64,000 nucleotides of DNA, taken from contig JAJKFH010000102.1 of assembly GCA_023333565.1 (NCBI GenBank), positions 4,729,001 to 4,793,000 on the forward strand, in the 5' to 3' direction. The position numbers were made by a program, and so were the translations under genes. The first letter of the stretch is position 1; each line of letters begins with the position of its first letter. The stretch is from Puffinus mauretanicus (taxonomy: Eukaryota > Chordata > Aves > Procellariiformes > Procellariidae). A model generated the notes under the pieces. It searched no databases. It was not told the origin of the DNA and saw nothing but the letters and a program-made list of their open reading frames with translations. Below, piece by piece: positions 1 to 9,729 of this stretch.

Positions 1-150
1 CCATCCCTGGAAGTATTTAAAAGACGTGTAGATGAGGCCCTTAGGGACGTGGTGTAGTGCGCATGGTGTGTTGGATTGACGGTTGGACTCGATGATCTTA
101 AAGGTCTTTTCCAACCTTACTGATTCTATCATTCTATGATTAGGAAAAAC
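1..150 (+). repeat. CR1 LINE 3' end, cut by window edge
   Basis: The sequence matches the bird CR1 3' untranslated end: a 'ccatccctgg' start, a 'ttggactcgatgatctt' block, 'ttttccaacctta', then terminal ATTCTATGATT-type repeats ending near base 141. The same blocks occur in reverse at 29829-29960, so both belong to closely related CR1 subfamilies. The 5' part lies outside the window. Confidence 0.85.
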
Positions 151-828
151 ACTCTATGCAAGTTAGGAGCACAGGTCTTACCAGCAGGCTGACCTTTAAA
201 TCCAGGCAGACATCCCAAAGAACTTGTGCTCTTTACCAGTCCATATGCTTTTCAAGCTTCCACTCCCATCTAAAATTGAACAGGCACATTCACCTTACAG
301 GTAAGGAAACTTTGTTACAGTCCACGAAAACTGCTCTGTGAAAGGGATCAGCCCAAGATATTACACTGGCCTTACACTGGCCCTAGCCATAAAATTATTT
401 CACTAAACAATGACCTTGCCAAAAACAGTTCAATGCTCACGGACAAACATTTCACGAACGTTTCAGTTCCCACCCTCCTCAACCTTCTCTACTTTCTTTC
501 ATCACTCAAAAAAAAAAAAGATACTAAAACAGGTGACAATACTGCTGTGTTTATCTGCTTCCCTACTTCTGGTGCCTCTACAAGGCAGCTTTGCAGGTAA
601 ATACCTTTTGTAGATTTGGTGTCTAAGCATTTAATTCATATGAATTTCAGCAGGTGTTAGGCACCTTTAGGCACACAAGGATCTGAGCCATCCTTCCTTA
701 AGTTTAACACAAATACATTATCACATACAGCAGCAGTATTTTGCTTTTCTAGTGCAAGTGTTCTTGCACAAAAAAACCCAACTACTTCTCAGAATTCTGA
801 AGTAAGATTTTGACCAAGCAAGGCTGAG

Positions 829-834
829 TTTATT
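829..834 (-). terminator. Candidate RERGL polyadenylation signal
   Basis: TTTATT on the plus strand reads AATAAA on the minus strand, 355 bases past the RERGL stop codon. It is the first canonical hexamer I noticed downstream of the stop, giving a short predicted 3' UTR. Use of this site is inferred; no transcript data are available here. Confidence 0.45.
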
Positions 835-1188
835 GGAAATAACTGTTTATACTTCAGTCGCACCTAGAAGCTCTATCCAAGACCATGCTGGTGTTGAATA
901 AATATAGACTAAAACTCTCCTCTGAAGAACTTATGAGTTAAAGGGTGAGAGGAGCATCTTGGACTTTAAGTGACATAGCCCTAACACAGTAAATCTGTAG
1001 CAGAATTGGAAATAAAAGGTCAGGTCTTCTAGGTCTAGACCCTGTCCACTTGACCATACTATCTCCCACCTTTGGTTTCTACTGTCTCACTCCTCCAGAC
1101 ATTGACCTTTGGAGGAAATTGACTGAATCCCAAGAGCTGCCTGTGCTCCATTATTTCAGCTTATTCCTACTTCAAGACTAACCATGTT

Positions 1189-1471
1189 TTACACAGATTT
1201 CCTTCTCTTTCCAAACACATTGTTGATTAACTTGGCCATTGACTTCGATCCACTTGGTCGTCTCTTTTCCTTCACTTTGAAATTTGAGGTGATATTCCTC
1301 AGGACTTTTGTGAACATTGCCACAACTTCCTGATAATGTTCTGCTGCAGACAGTTCACAGAATTGGCACTTGTTATCCATTGCCAGCTTTTGTCCTTCAT
1401 CCCAGCCAACCTCCCTCATGTGGCATAAATCCTGTTTATTACCAACCAAAAATACTGATGACTCGACCATT
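1189..1471 (-). CDS. RERGL: RERGL coding exon 5 (last), with stop
   Basis: Acceptor TGATTTCAG, last codon GTG (Val), stop TAA at 1191-1189. It carries the NKQD and SAA nucleotide-binding motifs and the basic tail ending GKRRKSV. The first in-frame Met (1470-1468) is internal, one base after the exon start, not an initiation site. Confidence 0.95.
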
Positions 1472-4400
1472 CTGAAATCAAAAAGGTTCCGATTAGAGAA
1501 AAGATATGTTACAATACTGTGCTATATACAGTGTGTATGAAAAGTGTGTACGTTCAGGATAATAGGCATTGCAAAAGAACAAACCAACCCTCTAACCTTG
1601 CTAAGTAGAGTTATAGTTTTCCATTTGCTGTAGTCAAATGTCAAAGGATTTTCCAGACAAGCTATTCTCTATCAGTAAGTTTTCATTAGGTTTCTCTACT
1701 CAGTGAATTCATGTATTTTTCATCCACTGCTGTTTCTATACTCTCTACTGCTGAGTATATTGTCAGCTCCTGGACTTCAGGAAGAAGCAAGCAGATCATT
1801 ATCTCCATTTGTAGATAAAAGCATAGAGTCAAAGAGATGCATCAGTGTCAGTGGCATAATTCAGAAGAAAACACAGGAATCCTAATTCCAAGCTTTTGCT
1901 AAAATTACTCCTTCCAGAGAAACCTTAATTACGAAAGGTCAGCAGTAAAACAGACAGGAAAGTGTTGTGTTGGTTTTTTTTGTTTTTTTTTTTGTTTTTT
2001 TTTTTCTTTTTTAACTTTACTTCTGATACAAGGAAAGGATTTCACCTATTTAGAAAGCACCTCAGCTGACTGACGCACCACTACATGTACTCAGACTTGC
2101 AATTTTGGTGGTTCTTTTTGAAAGTCAGTAGTTTGTTTCTTACCATATGGCCACACCCACATGCACAAATAATGTTGCGGTCACCGCTAAAGGCAGTTTA
2201 GGAGACATTCATGGTATTAGATTCATATATTGTGGGAAATGCTTTCTTCAACCCCCACATTGGTGCATCTCCATTGGTAATAGAGTGGGGGACTAAAAGC
2301 ATAAACTGACTATGCTAGCTTTTCACCCATGTAAATCACAGCAGACAGATTTATAGCAATTATTTAAATAGTAGTGTTGTAAGAAATACGAACAAAAATC
2401 CTGATGTACTTGGCTTTGGATACAGTGAAATAGATTGCAATTTGCAATACAGTTTACCTTCAGGTACCTTGTTGTTGGTATTGTGTTATGCCAATAGGAT
2501 GCTGCTGGATTTTAATTGCTACTAGGATGCCTACAGCTCACAGAAATGTTCTCAGCTTTTTTGTATGTTTGCTAAGGGAAACAAAAATAATGCCACTTAC
2601 TTTTTACAAGCTCCTATGTGAGACTCTCGGATCCTGTACAGCAATGCTTTTGCAAATGCAAATGATGCTCTGTCACTGATGTCGTAAACAATGATAAATC
2701 CATCAGCCCAGTGGAGCTCGTCTGTGAGGGAGAGCTTCCCCCGCTGTGGCTGAAAGAAGTTCAAATTCACATGCAAAAAGAATGTCACTGTTGTCACTTC
2801 AGAGCATTTTCTTTGTCACTGTGAATGTGAGAATGTTGTATCTTTTCTCGCAAAAGATATTAATAGGTCTAGGTGCTGGCATTGAAGTCAGGTGAGTCCT
2901 GCTCCAAAAGCCTAATAAATAACCTTCACTACAGATGGCACTTTGGATCATCGACAAATTCATTATGAAACATTTACGCTTTGTTTAAGCAGTAAAATTG
3001 CATAACCTGTACAGCCATTGCTTATGCTGAATATTCTGCAGAGTTACAGGAGAATGAAAGGTACAGGAGCCACCAATATTTGTGCTGTTTCTGGTTATAG
3101 CTCTGTTTTGCATGTTCCTAACATTCTGACTGCAGTGAGCTTAATTTGTTAAAAATTCTTTGTTCCCACTCATTTCTTATTGTTGAAGTCTGAAACAGTA
3201 TTTACCCATAGGATAAACTTCTACAGGGCTAGGGGAAAAAAAAAATCTCCTTTCAAGCGGCAGTTGACTTTAACGAAACTGGTGACAAAAGCCACGCAAG
3301 TGATAATGGGGTTATACCAGTCCTTGAGTCCTTTCACCCCGAGAACATGTCACACTGATTTCTAGAAAGCAACAGCTGCAAGCTGTCCCATTAAGCTAAT
3401 GAATGTAATTTCAAAACTATTTTAAATTAGCTTATCCCTGCAGATGGTTTAGCAGCAGCTAGCAAGACCATGTGACCCAAGATAGGTAAAATACTGGAAG
3501 CTGGGGGAAAAAAAAAAAAAATTACTTTTGCTCTGTGGAAAACTCATCTTGGATAGTGATTTGAGGACTGTTTAAGTTGTTCCCTCACTAGTTTACTATT
3601 TTGCTCCTTGCAGTGTATAGCCTCCACCAACATACCACCCTGGTTGCCTTGGTTAGCTCAGCGTCAGGGCAACACTGTAGCATCATAAACAGCTGTACTG
3701 GGAAGGATGCAACTTACCATGAGGGATGGTAACTGAATGCTGGCAGTTAAAGGAGATGCATGAAAAAGCAAAGATGAAACAGGTTTCCAGAACTATTTGA
3801 ATACCTCAGTATCTTTAATACAACAGGTTTTTTTTTTTTTTAATATTGTGGTGACTGTGCAGCAGGTTTAGGGGCAGGAAAGGTGACTTGTGTGTGTCAC
3901 AGCTGTTTCCCGGATTGATCATTGAATATTTCAAGTTGGAAGGGACCCATAAGGATCATGGAGTCCAACTCCCTGCTCCTCACAGGACTACCCGAAACTA
4001 AATCATATGACTAAAAGCATCGTCCAGACACTCCTTGAACCCTGGCAGGCTTGGTGCCGTGACCACTTCCCTGGGGAGCCTGTTCCAGTGACCCACCACG
4101 CTCTCAGCGAACCTTTTCCTAATGTCCAGTCTGAACTTCCCCCGATGCAGGTTCATTCCATTTCCTCCTGTCCTATCGCTGGTCACCAGAGAGAGGAGAT
4201 CAGCACCTCCCGCTCTGCTTCCCCCCTTGAGGAAGTTGTAGACTGCGATGAGGTCACCCCTCAGCCTTCTCTTCTCCAAGCTGAGCAAACAAAGTGACCT
4301 CAGCCGCTCCTCCTAAGTCTTGCCCTCGAGGCCTTTCACCATCTTGGTCACCCTCCTCTGGACACACTCTAAGAGTTTGATGTCCTTCTTATATTGAGGT

Positions 4401-7400
4401 GCCCAAAACTGCACACAGTACTTGAGGTGGGGCTGCACCAGTACATTGTAGAGTGGGACAATCACCTCCCTTGACTGGCTAGCTATGCTGTGCTTGATGC
4501 ACCCCAGGACACGGTTAGTCCTTTTGGCTGCCACGGCACACTGTTGACTCACATTCAACTGGCCATCAACCCAAACCCCCAGATCTCTTTCCCCAGGGCT
4601 GCTTACCAGCCTCTCGTACCCCAATTTGTACGTATAAGCAGGATTACCCCATCCCAGGTGGGGATTCCAGCACTTGCTCTTGTTAAATTTCATAAGCTTT
4701 GTGATTGCCCAGCTCTCTAGTCTATCCAGATCTCTCTGTAAGGCCTCTCTACCCTTGAGGGAATCCACAGCTCCTCCTACTTTAGTACAATTGGCAAGCT
4801 TACTTAATGTACAATCTATTCCTGCATCCAGATCATTTATAAAAACATTAAAGATCACTGGCCCTAAAATTGAGCCCTGGGGAACCCCACTGGTGACTGG
4901 CCACCAGCCTGATGTAACCCCATTTACTATAACTCTTTGAGCTTGACCCATCAGCCAATTGTTCACACAATGTATTATGGACTTGTCTAGCTGTATGCTG
5001 GACATTTTGACCAGAAGGATACTATCAGAGACAGTATCAAAAGCTTTGCTAAAATCCAAAAAACCACATGTGCTGGTTTCCCTTGGTCAACTAGATGGGT
5101 GACCCTGTCATAAAAGGAAATTAAGTTAATTAAGCAGGATTTTCCCCTCATGAACCTGTGATGAAGAGACAGTGAGCTTTGCAGAACAGGGATCCAGCTA
5201 CTAGAGGGAAGCCTCAGAGAGCAGCAAGACTTCAGGAAGCAGAAACAAAAATTGGGACTCTCCCTTCCCTAGTTTCGCCTCCTCTCAGAACCTGGTTTTG
5301 TTCCCCATGGGATACAGGACCTCCATACCCCATCCATCTCTTTCTAGAATCACCAGTTCTATCAGACAAAAAGCAATACCACCACTACTCACTGCCTACT
5401 CCTCTGCAGGCACCAAAGAGAAGTCGGGAAGAGAACAGCAGAAGGCAGCAAATAGCTACACAGTTAGGCCTTGTTCCTAAGGAAGAACTGGGACAAGAGA
5501 CCTCAGTGAATGCTGTCAAGAGGAGTTGCCCTTATCTCTGCTCTCCTTAAAATCAAAAAGGTGCCAAAACCGTAGCAACCAAAGTCTCTACCCATAATGT
5601 AGTCTAATCTGGTTTACCCTAGATAGTTGCTACTCCTAATGTTTCAAGTATCTTAATAAAGAATGTTCATATGCCACAGGATTTAATATGACAGTAAGTG
5701 GAAGCTATAGGAGGGCTTAGGAAAGAGGTCTGAGGTTGGTGGAAACAGTAGCTTCTAACAGATTGTATGGCAAGGGAGGACTTCATAGCATAACATGGCA
5801 CAGTGTAACATGACTATTTCAGGCTCCCCATTGCCCTGGGACAAGCAATGCTGTTGCCTGTCTCTAGGCAGACTGATTTGTTTGGTGGTTCATTTTATGT
5901 GCTCACTGGGTTAAGTTTTTAAGTCCTTGAATTTAAGTCTGAGTCAGACTTTCAGTGCTTTGGCTTTGGCATTCATTATCCTAGTTGGTAAGAGGCAAGA
6001 TCACTGCCCAAAAAGGAACCTTGTGAGCTAATGCTATTAGTCAGACAGACCTACCTAGGTCTGCATGTGTTACACAGTACCAAAGTTTCTCTATTCCTGT
6101 AATAGCAGGAAAGAAATACAAAAAGCTTTGTTATAAAGCGGTTTATTGTGATCAAAGTTCAGCTGTCAACATGTACAAGTCTGCATTATGGCTTTCCTTG
6201 GATCTGTTCTGTCAATGCAAGTCTTACTTCCAGGCCTATCTACTTTGACCGTTTCTGCAGACATTTAATAAACTGCTTGCTTTATAAACTAAGTTTCATC
6301 CATTTCGGGCATTTGAGGAAACTGCATCCTGTAACTTACCTCTGTATTTGTCTGTATAATGCAGAAGTGGGAAAAGATTTTTCTGTTACTAACATTCCAA
6401 AAATGCATAAGCATTTACAGAAAATTTAAGCAACGAAGAGCTTCTTCCATGAAATGGGAAAGTACTCAGCAGTTCTGAGCCACAGCAACTGTAAAATTTC
6501 AGTCTTTTCAAAAAAACATCAAGCACAAATTCCAAGAACCAGACAGAAAGGTTGTAACCCCCCAACTCTTCCTACCATTACACAGGTAGAATGAGGAACA
6601 GCCTTTCTTTGCCCCCCTGAAATTCTTACCTGTGAACAAGGGTCATAAATTTCCAAGTGTATCTGCTTCCCATCCAGGCATAAGTGTTTAGTGTAGATGC
6701 ATTCTAAAAGACACATGGCATTCAAAGAAAACCAGCATTAGTGTGATTGGAGATAGTGGTCAAAAGAAAAGGTGGCAAAGGTGAGATTCACTAATACTGA
6801 GGGGTCATTTAGTTCCTTGGGTATTGTTTGGTTTCAGGGTTTTTTTGTGTGTTTGGTTGTTTTGGGTTTTGGTTTATTTTTTGACACACACTGGAAACAA
6901 GCCTGTTTCATTTTGCAACACCTGAGCTGCCCAACCAGGCTGACAACATCACTTGACTGTTGTGTTCCCATGGAAGTGTCGGTGCAATGAATACTTTTAG
7001 ACCCTAGTTTTCCTCTTCCAAAATGGAGGCAAAGGGGATGCACAATGCTCAGAATCAGCTAAATGCTGATGATTACTCAGCTTGCTACCAAGGTTCAGGA
7101 TTATGAAAGTAGTAAGCCAGCCTATGTGTAAGTTCTGATTCTGCACAAAAGTAATTATTTGGTAGTAATGTTTATTTACTATGAAATCTGATGCTTTAGG
7201 AGTTCTCATGCAAGGTAGCATTAGATCAATAGTATTTACAGGATCATGTCCCTAGACTAGATCTTAAAATATTTCCATAGTGTCAGTTCTCCGATTTAGG
7301 ACTCTCCACCAGCACTAGCAACCCTGGCAACTCTAGTGCAGACAGACCATCACTGTTATTTTAAGCAGTGGGTTGTTCTAAGCAAATGTAACCAACTTGT

Positions 7401-9279
7401 GTTCATGGCACTGAACCAACAAGCTGTCTGCAATATAATTCCTCAGAGTGACTAAGCTACAAAGACAAGAACTGGTGTTAGCATTACTGAAAATACACTT
7501 CAGACTGTGTATAATGAAGGTATAGATAAGAGCTATGATCTCTGGAACTGAGCATCTTCAGTTCAGCACCATGTTCATCTTAAGCATTCTTCATGCATGT
7601 CTTAAGAGTTCATCTGATGATAAACTATCAGTCTCAAGCATCCCAGGGCATCAAATCTGCAGTCCCTTGGTGGTTTCCATAGTTAAACAAACTTTTAATT
7701 AACCCTTTGACTCCACTAAAAGTGTTCTAGTATGATCTTGTATTTCATCACTCCTATTCCAACTTTTCCCCTCCTTCTTCCTGTCTAGAAATAGAGCTAA
7801 ACTTATCTTCCAACAAACACTTTTTTAAAAACAAAAATGTTTGGGGAGTTTGACATGTCTTTTCTGATACTGACAGTATCAGAGGGTCAGAACAAGGAAA
7901 CCTGTTTTTAGTTGTATGTAGCTTAGAACACACATGGAGCATGGAGAGCACTACATAACTTACGTGTGACAGCTTAGACTTAGATAAGCCATCTGGGACA
8001 CAAACTGCCTTTTCAGTTTGTGTTTGTATAGTTACAACATTGGTAAAGCATTTATTTACAACTACAACTCTTATTCTGAAAGTAGTTCATCTGGATACAT
8101 TCAATGCAATTCAACTTAGTACTGCTTTTTTTTTTATGGATCATGGAACGCTACTCTGATTTTTGTAAAAAGAGGCTTTTGGAAAAAAGTCTTCCACTTT
8201 AGCAGGGAAAGTGAAGTAGATAGCAATCTCCTTTCTTTGTTAAGTTTTGGGATTTCTCATCCCCATCAGCTGGAGTGGCACACTTCCAAAGGTGTTTGCA
8301 TATCAGTTCAACAGTGCTTCTACGCAGGATGTGAAAGTTCAAGTCCTGCTTTGCCATCTTCCAAGATCTTAGAAGTGTTTTAAGGATCAGCATATTTGTT
8401 CTGGCATGAATGAGGAATTCTATCCTCAGCACAGTGAGGCTTTCCACAAAGCTATCAAATCACTGTATTCCTGCAAAAGCAGGGGGCTTTGCATTATGCT
8501 TTGATTAACCAGTAGTGCCTGATAAAGAATCCGTTTCACCTCTCCTCTAGAGCTGAGAAGGAGATATTCAATAGAACAGGTGTTGTGTTTTTTTTTTTTT
8601 TTCCTCAGTCTATTTCTTTACTCTCTTCTTTATCTCCTCTCTGATTGAGCTTACTATAATCTACCCGCACTTCGCACATGCAGTCCGGTTATCTTTCCCT
8701 CCTAAGTCCCTTCGCAGTTGCTTTGCGACGAGCACTTCGCCAGCCCCCGTGCCCGGGCGCGCTACTGGAGCTTTAAGTGATCTCTCCGCAGATACCGGGC
8801 TTGCCTTTTCCCATCTTCAAAGCTTACACTTAGTCAGGAACTCTCGCTGATAAGCAAGCGAAAACTTAAGTCTTTCCGAAAAGTTCTACGAAACTGCGTT
8901 TCTACCCAATTTCTTGTTCAAGTAAGCGCTTGAAGCGTCGCGTCTAGCCCTCCCCAGGGAACCCGCACCGCACAGCCCCGAGTGGAGGCCGCACACGGCG
9001 CCCACGCCCCCACGGCAGGCCCGCTCCCGCCGCCCCCTTCCCGAGGCCGGCGGCGGCCCGCGGCGCTCACCGGCGTTGGACGCGTACTCTCCGATGAACC
9101 GCCTGGTCAGAAACCTCACCGCCAGCGCTGCGGAGGGAAGCAGACGCCAGGTTTAGCGGGGTCCCGCCGCTCCCCCCTGCCAAACCCGAGGTAAAGTCGG
9201 GCTGGGGGGTCCCGCCGCCCACCTTACCCGACTTGCCGGCTCCGCCACCGCCCAGCACGGCCAGCTTCACCTCGGTCAT
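1189..9279 (-). CDS. RERGL: RERG/RAS-like small GTPase, five coding exons (join of 9279-9228, 9127-9071, 6703-6630, 2749-2601, 1471-1189)
   Basis: A Ras-superfamily GTP-binding protein of the RERG/RASL branch. The five exons join in phase to 204 residues; mammalian RERGL is about 205. Visible motifs: P-loop GGGGAGKS (residues 10-17), [14 protein letters not shown] (22-35), DPCSQ (57-61) in place of DTAGQ, NKQD (122-125) for guanine specificity, and SAA (152-154). The C-terminal tail is basic and ends KRRKSV with no CAAX box, so prenylation is not expected. The tail ([21 protein letters not shown] region) and the ELHWADGF block match what I recall of human RERGL and set it apart from RERG, RASL11 and RASL12. 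Thr35 and Gly60 of Ras are replaced by Asn and Ser, so normal GTP-switch behaviour is doubtful. All introns have GT-AG ends. The cellular function is not well known. Confidence 0.95.
1472..2600 (-). other. RERGL intron 4
   Basis: 1129 bases with GT-AG ends. It contains a T-rich low-complexity run at about 1972-2014. I see no gene, RNA or mobile element in it. Confidence 0.85.
2601..2749 (-). CDS. RERGL: RERGL coding exon 4
   Basis: 149 bases, acceptor TTCTTTCAG and donor GTAAGT. It starts at [18 protein letters not shown] and continues through [20 protein letters not shown], the central strand and helix of the G domain, ending two bases into a Lys codon. Confidence 0.94.
3925..5160 (-). mobile_element. 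CR1 LINE, 5'-truncated, in RERGL intron 3
   Basis: Reading the minus strand, it starts inside the reverse transcriptase region, runs through the 3' part of ORF2 and ends with the CR1 3' block ('aagttggaagggaccc' on plus at about 3934). It is moderately diverged. The 3' terminal short repeats are worn. 5' truncation is the usual CR1 form. The 5' boundary is approximate. Confidence 0.9.
4313..5059 (-). pseudogene. CR1 ORF2 reverse transcriptase fragment
   Basis: A 248-codon open stretch. It starts at [11 protein letters not shown], the RT catalytic block A aspartate region, and contains [11 protein letters not shown], the block B motif typical of non-LTR RTs. The catalytic block C (normally YADD-like) reads LANCTK here, so the active-site aspartates are lost. 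The fragment lacks the endonuclease domain and the N-terminal half of RT. It is non-functional. Confidence 0.85.
6630..6703 (-). CDS. RERGL: RERGL coding exon 3
   Basis: 74 bases, acceptor TCTTTTAG and donor GTAAGA. It encodes [19 protein letters not shown] followed by DPCSQ. The Gln61 equivalent is kept, but the Gly60 equivalent is Ser. It starts with two bases completing a Glu codon and ends on a codon boundary. Confidence 0.93.
6704..9070 (-). other. RERGL intron 2
   Basis: 2367 bases with GT-AG ends. There is a T/G-rich low-complexity run at about 6835-6885 and a T run near 8587. The CpG island begins within it at about 8700. No other feature seen. Confidence 0.85.
9071..9127 (-). CDS. 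RERGL: RERGL coding exon 2
   Basis: 57 bases bounded by a CCGCAG acceptor and a GTGAGC donor. It encodes the end of the P-loop helix and the switch I region ([14 protein letters not shown]). The Ras Thr35 position is Asn, as in other RERGL proteins. It is separated from exon 1 by only 100 bases, and both lie inside the CpG island. Confidence 0.93.
9128..9227 (-). other. RERGL intron 1, 100 bp
   Basis: Very short, GC-rich intron with donor GTAAGG and acceptor CTCCGCAG. Its boundaries are fixed by the unbroken P-loop-to-switch I protein sequence on either side. Confidence 0.88.
9228..9279 (-). CDS. RERGL: RERGL coding exon 1
   Basis: Carries the start codon (9279-9277) and codons 1-17, through the P-loop GGGGAGKS, plus the first base of the next Ala codon. 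The donor after 9228 is GTAAGG. The start was chosen because [10 protein letters not shown] aligns with the family N-terminus, and the -3 base is G. The frame stays open upstream to in-frame ATGs, the furthest at 9525, so a longer N-terminus cannot be excluded from sequence alone. Confidence 0.93.
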
Positions 9280-9729
9280 ACCGCCGCCAGGCCGAGCCGC
9301 GCCCCGCCGCTTCCATTTCTTTATAGCCGCCGGGGCCGGGCGCGGCCCCTCCGGCGACACCGCCCAGCAGCCCGCCTTCTCCCTGCTCCCCCGCGCCGTC
9401 CCCCGGCGGCTTTCCCCGCCCCACCGGCGCGGCCGGTAGGTATAGCTCCCCGCCGGGGGTCGGTTCATCTTCTTTGACAGGCGCCCTCCTCTCGCCCCCT
9501 CCGTCCCCGCCCTCCTTGTGCTCATCCCCTCCGTCCCCCCGCCTCATCCCCCACGGCGCAAACTTTTCTCGGGCGGCCTTCCCGCCTCCCGGCCCGCCCC
9601 GGCCCGGCGCGGCCCCTGTGCTCCCCGGTGAGGCGGGCTGGCGCGTCCCTCGCCGCCTCCTGCTCGTCTCGCTCCCAGCCCCGGGCCCCGCCGTCCGCAA
9701 AGCGGTTAGAAACTAGGGGGAAAAGGGAA

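Larger units (their letters stand above)
2750..6629 (-). other. RERGL intron 3
   Basis: 3880 bases with GT-AG ends. It holds a CR1 fragment at 3925-5160 in the same orientation as the gene. A 123-codon plus-strand open frame at 5179-5550 has no recognised homology. The rest is AT-rich unique sequence. Confidence 0.85.
8700..9720. promoter_or_regulatory. CpG island / probable RERGL promoter and 5' UTR
   Basis: A sharply bounded GC- and CpG-rich block in an otherwise AT-rich window, covering coding exons 1 and 2, intron 1 and about 440 bases upstream of the ATG. It has many GC-box-like runs (for example CCGCCCC near 9415) and no obvious TATA box, so dispersed initiation is likely. Transcription in the other direction is possible but not shown. 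Confidence 0.75.

Noticed and set aside
9224..9700. Long Gly/Arg/Pro-rich open frames in the CpG island on both strands
   Set aside because: High GC lowers stop-codon frequency. These are shadows of the RERGL exon 1 and 5' UTR region.
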